64,000 nt of DNA from Mucilaginibacter conchicola (GTDB lineage: Bacteria; Bacteroidota; Bacteroidia; Sphingobacteriales; Sphingobacteriaceae): contig NZ_QWDC01000004.1 in the NCBI RefSeq assembly GCF_003432115.1, positions 765 to 64,764 of the forward strand, given 5' to 3'. The translations under genes and the position numbers were made by a program. Below are positions 1-9,132 of the stretch, in pieces. A model generated the notes under the pieces. The model did not search any database. It worked only from the letters and a program-made list of their open reading frames with translations, and was not told the DNA's origin. Within the stretch, counting starts at the first letter, position 1; the number at the start of each line of letters is the position of its first letter.

Positions 1-239
1 TCTGCGCATAAAATAGTAAGCAGGTAGATGCTCAAAATTTTGTGATGTCATGTTAACTTCGCGGCTGCAGAAACGCAGGAACAAATAGAGACCTGATCAA
101 GGTTAACGATAACCAAAGTGCAACGGAAAGTTAACGGTTCATCAATTCGGCCGAAAGATAGCGGTAATTTTAGTTTTAGCCAACTGCTGGGATATTGAAC
201 AGGCCAAATTGATTAAATGAGATGGTATCATTTATTATA

Positions 240-779
240 TCAGATTACGACATTGATATCAACATCGATGTTTTTTTGCAGCATCTTCGAATAAGCGCAA
301 GTATGTTGTGCCGAGATGACCAAGGCATTAGCTTCTTCAAAACTGATACCCTGTAGGATGACATTAAGCCTGGCGGCCATCCTAAGTCCAGTATAGTGCA
401 TGATGAGATCAATCTCTGCATCTGCAGCGGCAGGGGTTGGTAGACCTATACGGTAGTAATCACAATATATCTGTACTGCTGATATAAAACTTGCAGACCA
501 TGCCGCCGCGATAAGTTGTAGCGGATTGGCCACATCGGCTTCCAGAAAGTTGTCGGAAACGAAAAACAGAGGTGAACCCGAAGTGCTCCTTATACGCCAT
601 TCCTTTTCGCCTCTCAACTCTGCACTGCCGGAACAAAGTAATTCTAAATTGGTGACCGGTGATTCGGCGATTTGATTGATGATATTTAAATTATGCATGG
701 CATAGATTTGATAAGAGCGATTGGATTGCCGACCGCATCCTGCATTTGTCAGGCACGCGCGTTCGATAGTGGTATTCAA
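240..779 (-). CDS. OsmC/Ohr-family protein lacking the peroxidatic cysteine
   Basis: The C-terminal 100 residues align by eye with the intact Ohr protein at 27.85-28.30 kb: both have the core helix with Trp-Ser and the late His-Thr-Cys-x-Tyr-Ser-Lys motif. Ohr enzymes reduce organic hydroperoxides with two cysteines, the first in the WSAC motif. Here that position reads WSAS, so the peroxidatic Cys is Ser, while the resolving Cys in HTCAYSK is kept. The GGR segment that supplies the catalytic Arg in Ohr is not recognisable. The N-terminal 30 residues are unlike the family, so the true start may be the Met at about residue 28. It is probably not a classical peroxidase and may be a binding protein or a decaying paralogue. 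Family call is firm, function is open. Confidence 0.7.
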   Translation of the reverse strand: MNTTIERACLTNAGCGRQSNRSYQIYAMHNLNIINQIAESPVTNLELLCSGSAELRGEKEWRIRSTSGSPLFFVSDNFLEADVANPLQLIAAAWSASFISAVQIYCDYYRIGLPTPAAADAEIDLIMHYTGLRMAARLNVILQGISFEEANALVISAQHTCAYSKMLQKNIDVDINVVI

Positions 780-1068
780 AAATAAGTTTCAACTTCCTGC
801 GACATTCTGAAAGAATAGTTGAACCGGGCATAATTAACCTTAAAACGGGCTATTTGCGTAGCCAATATGAATTTGTTGATTAGCCGGAGCCAGCTCTTTG
901 ATGCCCTGCGTATTGGAAAAATCACCTCGTTCATGTCATCAAACTTGATATTTCATGATTTCTTGAAAAATCATTTTTTTTAAAAATTGTTTTCTTTTTT
1001 AAGAACCTGTTTATTAATATTTTATGTGTTTGGCATGATGTTTAAATGATTGAATCTAAAATCATCAT
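780..1068. other. intergenic stretch, possible gene remnant
   Basis: No intact gene is visible in these 289 bases. On the minus strand, around 840-930, one frame reads like protein (a short run including GIKELAPANQQIHIGYANS) but is broken by stops on both sides, so it could be a decayed coding remnant upstream of the OsmC-like gene. The right part (950-1040) is very AT-rich and probably holds the promoter of the small gene starting at 1069. Confidence 0.3.
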
Positions 1069-1362
1069 ATGAAATACCATTCCAAGGCTTATCATGTCCG
1101 GAACAGTTCCCTAACCAGAAGGGTGATTGACCTGCATGCTCAAGGCTATATCTACGACTACTGCCTTTACCAGGAACAGCAATTGATCTGTATACAAAGT
1201 AATCATTTGCAACCGATCGCTTCGGCGGTTATCCGTGTGGTGGATCAGGCTTTCGATCGGACCTCTCATACTTTCATGTACGTTCATACGATCGATACAG
1301 GGAATGGTGAGCTTGGTGTACTTGTTGCGGAATGCATCTTTACGAGCGGACCCCATACCTGA
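1069..1362 (+). CDS. small conserved-type protein of unknown function
   Basis: This 97-residue protein has no signal peptide or membrane segment. Its pattern (an amphipathic helix, then 'GYIYDY', then alternating strands ending in 'GELGVLVAE') resembles a family of about 90-100-residue Bacteroidota proteins often mislabelled phosphoribosylpyrophosphate synthetase. That resemblance is by eye only and no PRPP-synthetase motif is present. An AT-rich promoter-like region precedes it. It stands alone, convergent with the catalase gene. Function unknown. Confidence 0.6.
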   Translation: MKYHSKAYHVRNSSLTRRVIDLHAQGYIYDYCLYQEQQLICIQSNHLQPIASAVIRVVDQAFDRTSHTFMYVHTIDTGNGELGVLVAECIFTSGPHT

Positions 1363-1474
1363 TAACTTTCCGGCGCTTATAAATGAGGGAAAGGCCTGCC
1401 TGAAAAAAAATCGGCTTAATTATTTTACAAATGTTAATTCAGCCGGCGCACCAACTGAATTAACATGACGGTCC

Positions 1475-2962
1475 TTACCTAGACAGGGGGCTCATATCAT
1501 ACCCTTCAAAGGATTTTACTTCTTCCATAGACAAGCCAAGTGCATCAGCTACCCCTATCCCATAATTCGGGTCAGCCATCAGGCAGTTTCTGATGTGACG
1601 GATCTGTATGAATTTTTGTGCCGCTCCCAGGGCTGAAGCCGTATTTGTGAACAGAGCGTGCTGTTGTTTCTCATCCATCAAACGGAACAATGCCCCGGGC
1701 TGGCTGTAATAATCAGTATCTTCGCGATGGTCCCAGTGGGCGGCATCGCCACTAATCTTCAAAGGTGGTTCACTAAAATCACTTTGTTCCTGCCATTCGC
1801 CAAAGCTGTTAGGTTCGTAAGGGGTAGCACTGCCGTAGTTGGCGTCGGTTCGCATAGCACCATCCCGGTGATAGGAGTGATAAGGGCACTTAGGCGCATT
1901 GACCGGTATTTGGTGGTGATTAACCCCCAAACGATAGCGCTGGGCATCACCATAGGAGAACAATCTTCCCTGTAGCATTTTATCGGGAGAAAAGCCGATA
2001 CCAGGAACCACTTGCGCCGGATTGAATGCTGCTTGCTCAACTTCCGCAAAATAATTTTGAGGGTTTCTGTTCAGAATGATCTCTCCGACCTGAATTAAAG
2101 GGAAGTCGGCATGCGGCCAGACTTTCGTGAGGTCAAACGGATTGATCGGATAGCTGTATGCCGCCTCTTCTTCCATAACCTGAACAAACATTGTCCATTT
2201 TGGAAAATCTCCTCTTTGAATGCTATCGAGCAGGTCGCGTTGATGGCTTTCCCTATCATGCCCGATCAATAATATAGCTTCGTCATTTGTTAAATTATCT
2301 ATGCCCTGAGCGGTTTTGAAATGGAATTTTACCCAGTAACGTTTTTGCTCGCCATTGATAAAACTGAAAGTATGGCTGCCGAATCCGTCCATATGGCGGT
2401 AAGTCCGGGGAATGCCGCGATCACTCATGACGATCGTAACCTGATGCAATGCCTCCGGAAGCAAGGTCCAAAAATCCCAATTATTATCTGCGCTTCTGAG
2501 ATTGGAATGCGGATCTCGTTTGACCGCGTGATTTAGATCCGGGAATTTTAACGGATCCCGGAGAAAAAAGACAGGGGTATTGTTTCCGACCAGGTCCCAA
2601 ATGCCTTGTTCTGTGTAGAATTTGATGGCGAATCCCCTTATATCTCTTTCCGCATCAGCTGCGCCACGTTCTCCGGCAACCGTAGAAAATCGCAAAAATA
2701 AAGGGGTCTCCTTGCCTATTTCGGAAAAGATATTGGCTTTTGTATAACGGGTGATATCGTGTGTAACGCGGAATGTTCCGTAGGCACCGGAACCTTTCGC
2801 GTGCATTCGGCGTTCCGGAATGACCTCTCTGTCAAAGTGCGCCATTTTCTCAAGGAACCAGGCATCCTGAAGCAAAGCCGGTCCGCGCCTGCCTGCGGTC
2901 ATGATGTTTTGGTTGTCAGCTACCGGAGACCCGGAACGATGGGTAAGCGATTTTAAATCCAT
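1475..2962 (-). CDS. katA: monofunctional haem catalase
   Basis: Catalase decomposes hydrogen peroxide to water and oxygen in the cytoplasm. The 495-residue product is the usual length of a small-subunit catalase. Visible motifs are the distal His54 in RRMHAKG, the Asn pair 127/128 in VGNNTP, and the proximal haem-ligand Tyr near residue 337 in the [14 protein letters not shown] signature. The frame is open further upstream to 3037, but family similarity begins at the Met at 2962 (MDLKSLT), so that start is chosen. A TAATTTTG -7-like box lies about 50 bases upstream on the minus strand. Neighbouring genes (OsmC-like, haem proteins) fit an oxidative-stress setting. The symbol is by family only. 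Confidence 0.93.
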   Translation of the reverse strand: MDLKSLTHRSGSPVADNQNIMTAGRRGPALLQDAWFLEKMAHFDREVIPERRMHAKGSGAYGTFRVTHDITRYTKANIFSEIGKETPLFLRFSTVAGERGAADAERDIRGFAIKFYTEQGIWDLVGNNTPVFFLRDPLKFPDLNHAVKRDPHSNLRSADNNWDFWTLLPEALHQVTIVMSDRGIPRTYRHMDGFGSHTFSFINGEQKRYWVKFHFKTAQGIDNLTNDEAILLIGHDRESHQRDLLDSIQRGDFPKWTMFVQVMEEEAAYSYPINPFDLTKVWPHADFPLIQVGEIILNRNPQNYFAEVEQAAFNPAQVVPGIGFSPDKMLQGRLFSYGDAQRYRLGVNHHQIPVNAPKCPYHSYHRDGAMRTDANYGSATPYEPNSFGEWQEQSDFSEPPLKISGDAAHWDHREDTDYYSQPGALFRLMDEKQQHALFTNTASALGAAQKFIQIRHIRNCLMADPNYGIGVADALGLSMEEVKSFEGYDMSPLSR

Positions 2963-3012
2963 GATCTGAAATTTAATTGGGATGAATATTGATGTTAATT
3001 GAATTGTTATCC

Positions 3013-3020
3013 CAAAATTA
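3013..3020 (-). promoter_or_regulatory. candidate -7 box of the catalase promoter
   Basis: Read on the minus strand this is TAATTTTG, matching the Bacteroidota -7 consensus TAnnTTTG. It lies about 50 bases upstream of the chosen catalase start. A TTG at 3037-3039 sits 16 bases upstream, slightly short of the usual spacing to the -33 box, so the call is tentative. Confidence 0.35.
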
Positions 3021-3101
3021 TTTTCAAACCAAGGCACAATAAGTCCCGGATCGCTGAACCGGTCAATTTTTGTGTTGAAACGGACAATAAGCCACCCGGT
3101 C

Positions 3102-3905
3102 TTAACCCGCTATCGCCATGTAGTATTCGGTATCTTTTGAAAAATGCATAACGGCGTTTTCTGGCTGATAGGATTTTCCGGCAAGCCATATCGTTTGGAT
3201 ATCGTGGACACCGGGAACCCGGATATGCCTTCTCTCTTGATTGATGTCGATCTTGTTCTCCAATTGAAGGTAATTGTAAAAGTCATCTGACATGATTACA
3301 TCGTTATCCGCTTTTTTCGTTTGTGCCTGAAGACGCGATGCAATATTTACCGGTAATCCCATCACGGATAATGGAATTTCGGAATTGTGCTCATATTCCA
3401 CGATTACGCTTCCTGTGTGAAGGCCGACGCCGATCTCAAATTGGAAACCATATTTTGCGCTTACAAAGTTCTCATTGACATAGGCTAAAGCATCTGAGAG
3501 CATTTTGGTACTGCTATAAGCATCGTTGATCGCTGCTTCCAGGGGTTTGTTTAAACCGAAAACAGCAAATAGCCCGTCACCGGCCCGTTCGACGATCCGG
3601 GCGCCAAAGTGAACGATAATTCGTGAGAAAAGGTCCAGCAGGGATTTAACGGCCTGTACGTTTTCCAGTTGTGATCCATGTTGCAGAAAGGTAGTGAAAT
3701 TCCTGAGATCAAGGAATAGGATGCCTAATTCTTTTTCGGATAAACTATTTACTGAATGCGCTTTAAGCACTTTATTTTGCTGATCAGGACACAGAATGCC
3801 TCCTTGTCTCTTGTTGCAATCCTGATGGATAAGTTTATTCAGCAATTTGCTTTCTATCGCCTGAGCGGTCTTCATTTGACCAGAATTACCGTTATATGTT
3901 TTCAT
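3102..3905 (-). CDS. soluble class III adenylate/guanylate cyclase
   Basis: This 267-residue protein carries one class III cyclase homology domain (about residues 55-215). The first metal-binding Asp is in 'FLDLRNFT', the second in '[11 protein letters not shown]', and the transition-state Asn/Arg pair is in 'NIASRLQ', so it looks catalytically complete. Such enzymes make cyclic nucleotides from ATP or GTP; which one cannot be told here. There is no membrane segment or recognised sensor domain. The first 50 residues contain two Cys ([10 protein letters not shown]) that might be redox- or metal-responsive, which is only a guess. It lies just upstream of the catalase gene on the same strand but about 140 bases away. 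Confidence 0.82.
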   Translation of the reverse strand: MKTYNGNSGQMKTAQAIESKLLNKLIHQDCNKRQGGILCPDQQNKVLKAHSVNSLSEKELGILFLDLRNFTTFLQHGSQLENVQAVKSLLDLFSRIIVHFGARIVERAGDGLFAVFGLNKPLEAAINDAYSSTKMLSDALAYVNENFVSAKYGFQFEIGVGLHTGSVIVEYEHNSEIPLSVMGLPVNIASRLQAQTKKADNDVIMSDDFYNYLQLENKIDINQERRHIRVPGVHDIQTIWLAGKSYQPENAVMHFSKDTEYYMAIAG

Positions 3906-3980
3906 GCCTATTTCGTGTTGTGCCGTTAAATTGCTTGCCTGTTACACTTTTGCAATGTTACAGGCAAGCCCATGTGAAAA

Positions 3981-4406
3981 TTATAATCCTGCAGGTGACG
4001 TGCGATATTGATTATCGGCATGAGCCTTGGTATATAAAGCCGGATAAAGTTTACGGAACATAAGATAGGTAACACCGACCATAACAAATGCAATGATCGC
4101 ATCAACGGTTGCCGGGAAACCCAAAACGGCAATCTTTGAAAGGAAAGCAAAAATAATGTCGAAAAATATGCCTGCAAATACCCATTCCTTTAATCTTAAA
4201 AGATTGTTTGGTATCAAAAGAACCAGGATTCCGGAAAGCTTTGCTACCCCAAGGATGTAGATGAAATGCGGCGGGTAGCCCAACTTAACGGTGATGTCCC
4301 AAACTACAGCATTTTTCGTCAGTTCACAAAAGCCGCTGGCTCCAAACCAAAGTGATGTTAAGAATACTCCGGTCCAGTAAATTGTTTTTGTTGTTTTAAG
4401 TGTCAT
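3981..4406 (-). CDS. DoxX-like inner-membrane protein
   Basis: This 141-residue protein has four predicted membrane helices and matches the small DoxX-like family of Bacteroidota (helix 1 with 'YWTGVFLTSLWFGASGF', helix 2 with 'LGVAKLSGILVLLIP'). The family is loosely tied to redox and quinone metabolism but has no agreed reaction. It is transcribed alone toward the cyclase and divergently from the P460 cytochrome gene. Confidence 0.8.
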   Translation of the reverse strand: MTLKTTKTIYWTGVFLTSLWFGASGFCELTKNAVVWDITVKLGYPPHFIYILGVAKLSGILVLLIPNNLLRLKEWVFAGIFFDIIFAFLSKIAVLGFPATVDAIIAFVMVGVTYLMFRKLYPALYTKAHADNQYRTSPAGL

Positions 4407-4736
4407 GGTCGTGTTGTTTTAAATTTATAAAGCAAATGTGCGCCGGAATAGCGAGGGTTGACAACACAATATACCTGAACCGGACGTTTCAGGCGTTCAA
4501 GCCGACACTTTGGGGCCTGGCTGTGTCAGCTATCGCAGGGCAGGTGTTGAGATGATTAACTGCACGGGGAGCACACTCATTTAAGTAAATGAGAATCATC
4601 GACCAGGCCGGCCGATCTGTCTGTATCAACGCTGTAAATGTCCGTTTCAGCAGCTAGAATGTCGGCACCGGAGGCTTTTTAATAGTACCAGAGGCATCCT
4701 GCTCATATTTTTACTTATTGTTACCATTATCATATC
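4407..4736. other. divergent intergenic region with a short palindrome
   Basis: These 330 bases separate the DoxX-like gene (minus) from the P460 cytochrome gene (plus) and should hold both promoters. The only clear structure is a perfect 8-bp inverted repeat at 4576-4593 (CTCATTTA, 2-base gap, TAAATGAG), which could be an operator. No open frame in it looks coding. Confidence 0.45.
4576..4593. promoter_or_regulatory. candidate operator palindrome
   Basis: CTCATTTA-AG-TAAATGAG is a perfect inverted repeat between divergent genes for a DoxX-like protein and a haem protein. It is followed by AATCAT, giving a faint resemblance to iron-regulator boxes. No regulator can be assigned. Confidence 0.3.
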
Positions 4737-5669
4737 ATGAAGAGAACCAAACTAAATCCAATCCAAAGGATGATCGTCATCATTGGCGTTGCAATGATCA
4801 TATTTGTTCCCCTGCAATTCTCGTCACCGGATTTGGGAAATCCGGCAACAAAAAAAGAGATCAGTCTTCCCACCGAAGTCAAAGCGATCCTGGAGCGCGC
4901 TTGTTATGATTGTCACTCTAACCGGTCACAACCGGAGTGGTTCGACCGGATCGCACCTGTTTCCTATATGGTTGGTCATGACATTAAGGAGGCCCGTAGC
5001 AGGCTGAACTTATCGGAGTGGGATAGAAATCCGCCTGCTGTACAGCAACTATTGCTTTGGGAAATGGTCAACGCGATCGAAGAAAAGAAAATGCCTCTTC
5101 CCCGTTATTTAACTATCCATCCAAACGCTGCAGTTTCCCCGGCTGAGTTGGCTGTATTGAAGCAATACGTGAACACTTTGCCTGGGAGAAACATGACTGA
5201 TACTTCACCTATCGTCAGATCGGATAGCAACAAAAGGATGCCACTGGTACCTGTTGCGTTGAATGGCATCCACTACTTTTCTGATTTTAAAACATGGAGG
5301 ATCATCAGTACAACAGATAAATATGACGGCGGCAGTATGCGGGTGGTTTATGGCAATGACCTGATGGTCCAGGCGATAAAAAGCAAAAAGCTCCCTTTTC
5401 CTGATGGTGCCAAAATCGTAAAGGTTGTTTGGGGAAAGCAGCATGAGGATAAAGATGGGAATATATTGCCGGGAAATTTTCAAAATGTTCAGATCATGAT
5501 CAAGGATCGTAAAAAATACAGGTCTACTGAAGGGTGGGGATTTGCCAAATTCGACGGGCTTAAACTCAAACCTTTCGGAAAATCTGTTGCGTTTGCCACA
5601 ACCTGCATTAATTGTCACCGTTTGCTGGTTAGTGAAAGCGATTTCGTATTTAACATTCCGACTAAATAA
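4737..5669 (+). CDS. haem-binding domain plus cytochrome P460 fusion
   Basis: The N-terminus has a short cytoplasmic tail and one hydrophobic segment (about residues 12-30), so the rest is likely periplasmic. Residues 40-150 match the Haem_bd family, with a CxxCH haem site CYDCH near residue 60 and a Met-containing loop (KKMPLP). Residues 165-310 match the cytochrome P460 domain, with a second CxxCH (CINCH) near residue 291. It should be a dihaem c-type electron carrier or small-molecule oxidase; the substrate is unknown. P460 proteins oxidise hydroxylamine in nitrifiers, but in Bacteroidota that activity is not established. The lipoprotein 19 bases downstream is probably co-transcribed. Confidence 0.85.
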   Translation: MKRTKLNPIQRMIVIIGVAMIIFVPLQFSSPDLGNPATKKEISLPTEVKAILERACYDCHSNRSQPEWFDRIAPVSYMVGHDIKEARSRLNLSEWDRNPPAVQQLLLWEMVNAIEEKKMPLPRYLTIHPNAAVSPAELAVLKQYVNTLPGRNMTDTSPIVRSDSNKRMPLVPVALNGIHYFSDFKTWRIISTTDKYDGGSMRVVYGNDLMVQAIKSKKLPFPDGAKIVKVVWGKQHEDKDGNILPGNFQNVQIMIKDRKKYRSTEGWGFAKFDGLKLKPFGKSVAFATTCINCHRLLVSESDFVFNIPTK

Positions 5670-5688
5670 TTAACCTTAAACAGATAAC

Positions 5689-6147
5689 ATGATGAAGATA
5701 ATATTTTTTGCAGTGATAATAAGCATGTTCTTTTCAGCCTGCAGCGAAAAAAAAGCACCTGTCCTCGCCCCGGAATACCTGTTTCATGAAGAAGGTCAAA
5801 AAGTGATCACTTCACTGATCAACGATAAAATAGGTACCATTTCTATCATTTACGGAAACGAGGGTGCTTTTCGCTCAGCCCTGGATCCGGTGAAGAATCA
5901 TGTTTCCGGGGAACGATATATCATGGTTACCTGGAAACAAAAACCTATGCCGCACTGGTACGGAACGGACATGAATGGTCCAATCATTTCTGTGGAGACC
6001 GTAATAACTCGGTCGGATCAGGCAGGGAGGGTTTCATTTGATTACAGTTCAGCTCTATGCAACGGAAAACTCCTTGATAGTAAAGACAAGGACCATAATC
6101 ACCGGGCAAGGTTTATTGCGGATCAGCCTGCTGCAGTATTTCCCTGA
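5689..6147 (+). CDS. lipoprotein of unknown function, paired with the P460 cytochrome
   Basis: This 152-residue protein has a signal peptide ending in the lipobox FFSAC (Cys at about residue 18), so it is a membrane-anchored lipoprotein. The mature part has a region 'GNEGAFRSALDPVKNHVSGERYIMVTWKQKPMPHWYG', rich in Trp/His/Met, that resembles small haem- or copper-handling partners, but no family is recognised. It starts 19 bases after the P460 gene, so it is likely in the same operon and may be its redox partner. Confidence 0.75.
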   Translation: MMKIIFFAVIISMFFSACSEKKAPVLAPEYLFHEEGQKVITSLINDKIGTISIIYGNEGAFRSALDPVKNHVSGERYIMVTWKQKPMPHWYGTDMNGPIISVETVITRSDQAGRVSFDYSSALCNGKLLDSKDKDHNHRARFIADQPAAVFP

Positions 6148-6160
6148 GCAAATAACGTCA

Positions 6161-6912
6161 ATGGCGTGGAAAACGACAGCGCGAATTTAATCGTTAAATT
6201 GGAAAGGTTGCATCAGCGGATCCGCAGCGCCTGCGAACGTCCGGGCCGAAGTGTGTCCGATGTCCAAATGATGCTAGCGACAAAAACAGTATCGCGGACA
6301 GGATAGCAGTTGCGATTCAGGCAGGTGAAGCATTGATCGGCGAGTATAAGATTCAGGAAACGTGGGACAAAGATCAATTATTGAAAGCATTGCCCCTAAA
6401 ACGTCATTTTATTGGGCACCTGCAATCGAACAAGGTCAAAGATATACTTAACACGAAAATTGTATACAATCGCTGGATCGCCTCAATGTTGCTGAGCAAC
6501 TGCATACAAGATTGGATATGGAGCAACGTATACTGGATGTTATGATCAGGTGAATATATCATTTGAAGGCAGTAAATTCGGTATTGCACCCTTGGAAACG
6601 CTTGAATTTATCTAACGCCTCGGTAATTTTCCCACTTTAAGGATGATCAGCTTGATGACCATAGGCCTTTTTGATGCCGAACCCGAAAAGGTTCGGCCGT
6701 CGTTTACATTGTTGCGTCAGTTAAGGGAATCTGTTTTATACAACAAACTGATTTCGGCTGGAACCTTTAGTTATTTATCAATGGGGATGAGCGCAGACCT
6801 CGAAACTGCCATAGAGGAGGGGGCGACCATCGTTCGCGTCGGCATGGCGATATTCGGACAAAGGGTCTGCCCTGACAGCTATTGCTGGAAAGAAAAAGAA
6901 AATAATTCATGA
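6161..6912 (+). pseudogene. yggS: decayed YggS-type PLP homeostasis protein
   Basis: Pieces of the YggS/PROSC family are visible in order but in different frames: an N-terminal 'RSVSDVQMMLATKTVS' in the frame starting near 6166, then (after a stop near 6303) 'AGEALIGEYKIQE' and 'LKRHFIGHLQSNKVKDIL', then a damaged stretch (6450-6545), then 'QVNISFEGSKFGI' in another frame, a stop near 6615, and finally 'LMTIGLFDAEPEKVRPSF' to 'MGMSADLETAIEEGATIVRVG'. At least three frame breaks or stops show it is a pseudogene rather than one sequencing slip. Intact YggS binds pyridoxal phosphate and controls its free level. The last frame ends in an ATGA overlap with the next gene. Confidence 0.85.
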
Positions 6913-7567
6913 CCATACACATTTTACAGCACGTTTATTTCGAAGGTCCGGGTTTTATTGCAAAATGGGCAGAGCAAAATTCATGTGAGGTAACCTATAC
7001 ACGCTTATATGAACCTGGACATCATTTTCCAAACCTCTCTAAATTGCATGCTTTAGTGATTATGGGTGGGCCTATGGACGTATTTGCTGAACACGATTAT
7101 TACTGGCTGCATACCGAGAAAATATTCATCGAAGATTGTATCCAGGCTGGTAAAAAGGTCCTCGGTATCTGTCTTGGCGCGCAGCTGGCTGCTCATTGTT
7201 TGGGTGCTATGGTCTCAACAGCGCCGAACAGGGAGATCGGCTGGTATCCGGTCAAACTACTAAAGATGCTGTTCATTTGCCCTGGTTCCGTGCTTTGTTC
7301 GAAAATACGCCGGCGGTGTTCCACTGGCATGCTGATAAATTTCAGATTCCCTACGGCGGATTTGAGTTGCTTTGTTCTGAAGCTAACAAAAATCAGGCTT
7401 TTCTTTTTGGCGACAACGTGCTCGGGTTACAATTTCACCTGGAGGTAACAATTGAGTCTTTGGCCTTGATGTTAAATAGTTGCCGCAATGATCTAAAAAG
7501 GGATACTTTCATTCAATCTGAGGAAAAGCTCATCGAAGGAATCCGGCATATAGATCTCAAGCCATAG
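6909..7567 (+). pseudogene. frameshifted class I glutamine amidotransferase
   Basis: The first frame (6909 to about 7258) gives a normal start of a type 1 glutamine amidotransferase, with 'VIMGGPMDVF' and the nucleophile Cys in GICLGAQ. After 'REIGWYPVKL' the match continues in a different frame from about 7262 ('TKDAVHLPWFRALF') to 7567, including the catalytic His in 'LGLQFHLE'. A single indel near 7256-7264 therefore splits it. It could be a real mutation or an assembly error; the ruined YggS gene overlapping by ATGA upstream favours real decay. An intact protein would hydrolyse glutamine to pass ammonia to an unknown acceptor. Confidence 0.82.
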
Positions 7568-7785
7568 GATACTGTCTGGAATACTCCATAATTTTTTGTT
7601 AACGGATAAGGATGATGAACAGTAATCCCGAACGCGAGTGTATTTGGTATTTGCGAATTCTTCCGGACGGTGCTTTGCCCGCTTCAATAGGAACATTGTC
7701 CGCTTGAGCAGTTTCTATATCTTCTAATCCTGAACAGCCTGATATTTTCGTGTGATTAAACAATTAAAAACCAAATTTCAAGAAA

Positions 7786-9069
7786 ATGAAAAACGTTTCA
7801 CGACAATTCAAAGGGATTATACTGGCCGGGGCTATGTTACTAGGCTATACAAGCGGCGTCGCGCAAAAAAAACAAGGCGGTACAACGAAGATCAATGAGG
7901 ATATCAGGCCTTTTCATGTAAGAATTCCTCAGGAGAAGCTGGAGGAACTTAAACGCCGCATCTCATCCACCAAATGGCCGGAATATGAAACGGTGAATGA
8001 TCAGTCGCAAGGGGTACAACTGGCAACCATGCAAAAACTGGCGGCTTACTGGGCCAAAAACTATAACTGGCGCAGGATCGAAGCGCAACTTAATGCATTG
8101 CCTCAATTTAAAACAACAATCGACGGATTAGAAATTCATTTTATACATGTTCGTTCCAAACATAAGAATGCCCTGCCGGTCATCATCACCCATGGCTGGC
8201 CGGGATCCATCATTGAACAACTGAAGATGGTTGGTCCGCTTACTGATCCAACTACTTATGGCGGAAAGGCGGAAGACGCTTTTGATGTGATTATCCCTTC
8301 GCTGCCCGGTTACGGGTTTTCCGGAAAACCTAAGGTTATCGGATGGGACCCACAGCATATTGCAAAGGCGTGGACTGTTCTGATGAGAAAACTTGGTTAT
8401 AAACACTTCGTTGCCCAGGGGGGAGACTGGGGGAATGCCGTTACGGAACAGATGGCATTGCAGGCACCCGCGGAACTTATAGGTATCCATACCAACATGC
8501 CGGCGACTGTTCCTGCCGGGATCGAAAGCGCTCTACAGGCGGGTCTTCCAGCGCCTGATTCTCTTTCAGCAGATGAGAAACATGCTTACAGCCAATTGGA
8601 TTTTTTCTATAAACATGGTTTGGGTTATGCGAACGAGATGGCTAACCGCCCGCAAACCTTGTATGCCTTGCAAGATTCGCCGGTAGGACTTGCTGCATGG
8701 ATGCTGGATCATGACGCAACCGGACTTGCGCTGATCACACGTGTTTTTGACGGCCGTAAAGAAGGGCTGACAAAAGATGATGTGCTCGACAACATCACTT
8801 TATACTGGCTAACCGGAACAGCAATTTCCTCTGCCCGCCTTTACTGGGAAAGCAAGCTTCCGTTTTTCGCACCCAAAGGAATTAAAATTCCTGTTGCGGT
8901 AAGCGCTTTTCCGGAAGAACTTTACCAGGCGCCAAAAAGCTGGGCAGAAAAGGCCTATCCTAACCTTATACATTACAATAAGATCGGAAAAGGGGGACAT
9001 TTTGCTGCATGGGAACAACCACATATACTTGCGGAAGAACTTCGAGACTCATTCAGATCTTTGCGTTAA
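7786..9069 (+). CDS. exported EHN-type epoxide hydrolase (paralogue 1)
   Basis: This 427-residue protein has a Sec signal peptide (hydrophobic residues 10-24, likely cut after SGVAQ), then the epoxide hydrolase N-terminal domain (about residues 40-145, 'IRPFHVRIPQEKLEELKRRI') and an alpha/beta-hydrolase fold. The oxyanion-hole motif HGWPG starts at residue 136, the nucleophile is Asp214 in GGDWGN, and the catalytic His is His405 in GGHFAAW. The acid follows in the usual loop. Family enzymes open epoxides to diols through an Asp ester. It should act in the periplasm. It is close to the protein at 20.65 kb and less so to that at 23.80 kb. A strong hairpin follows. Confidence 0.9.
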   Translation: MKNVSRQFKGIILAGAMLLGYTSGVAQKKQGGTTKINEDIRPFHVRIPQEKLEELKRRISSTKWPEYETVNDQSQGVQLATMQKLAAYWAKNYNWRRIEAQLNALPQFKTTIDGLEIHFIHVRSKHKNALPVIITHGWPGSIIEQLKMVGPLTDPTTYGGKAEDAFDVIIPSLPGYGFSGKPKVIGWDPQHIAKAWTVLMRKLGYKHFVAQGGDWGNAVTEQMALQAPAELIGIHTNMPATVPAGIESALQAGLPAPDSLSADEKHAYSQLDFFYKHGLGYANEMANRPQTLYALQDSPVGLAAWMLDHDATGLALITRVFDGRKEGLTKDDVLDNITLYWLTGTAISSARLYWESKLPFFAPKGIKIPVAVSAFPEELYQAPKSWAEKAYPNLIHYNKIGKGGHFAAWEQPHILAEELRDSFRSLR

Positions 9070-9078
9070 CAGTAAAAA

Positions 9079-9106
9079 GGCGCGGGCGGTAAGACCGCCT
9101 CGCGCC
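9079..9106 (-). terminator. Rho-independent terminator of the Sus-like operon
   Basis: Read on the minus strand this is a GC-rich hairpin of about 12 bp (GGCGCGAGGCGGT, CTT loop, ACCGCCCGCGCC, one bulge) followed at once by TTTTT. It lies just past the metalloprotease stop at 9133. On the plus strand there is no T tract, though the hairpin may also slow transcription from the epoxide hydrolase gene. Confidence 0.85.
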
Positions 9107-9132
9107 AACTGAACTATTAACTGAAACTAAGA

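Noticed and set aside
1-239. Left edge of the window
   Set aside because: No coding frame, repeat or RNA structure could be supported.
7568-7785. Minus-strand open frame 7493-7696
   Set aside because: Overlaps the end of the amidotransferase remnant, with no motif; the 218-base gap seems to hold only the promoter of epoxide hydrolase 1.
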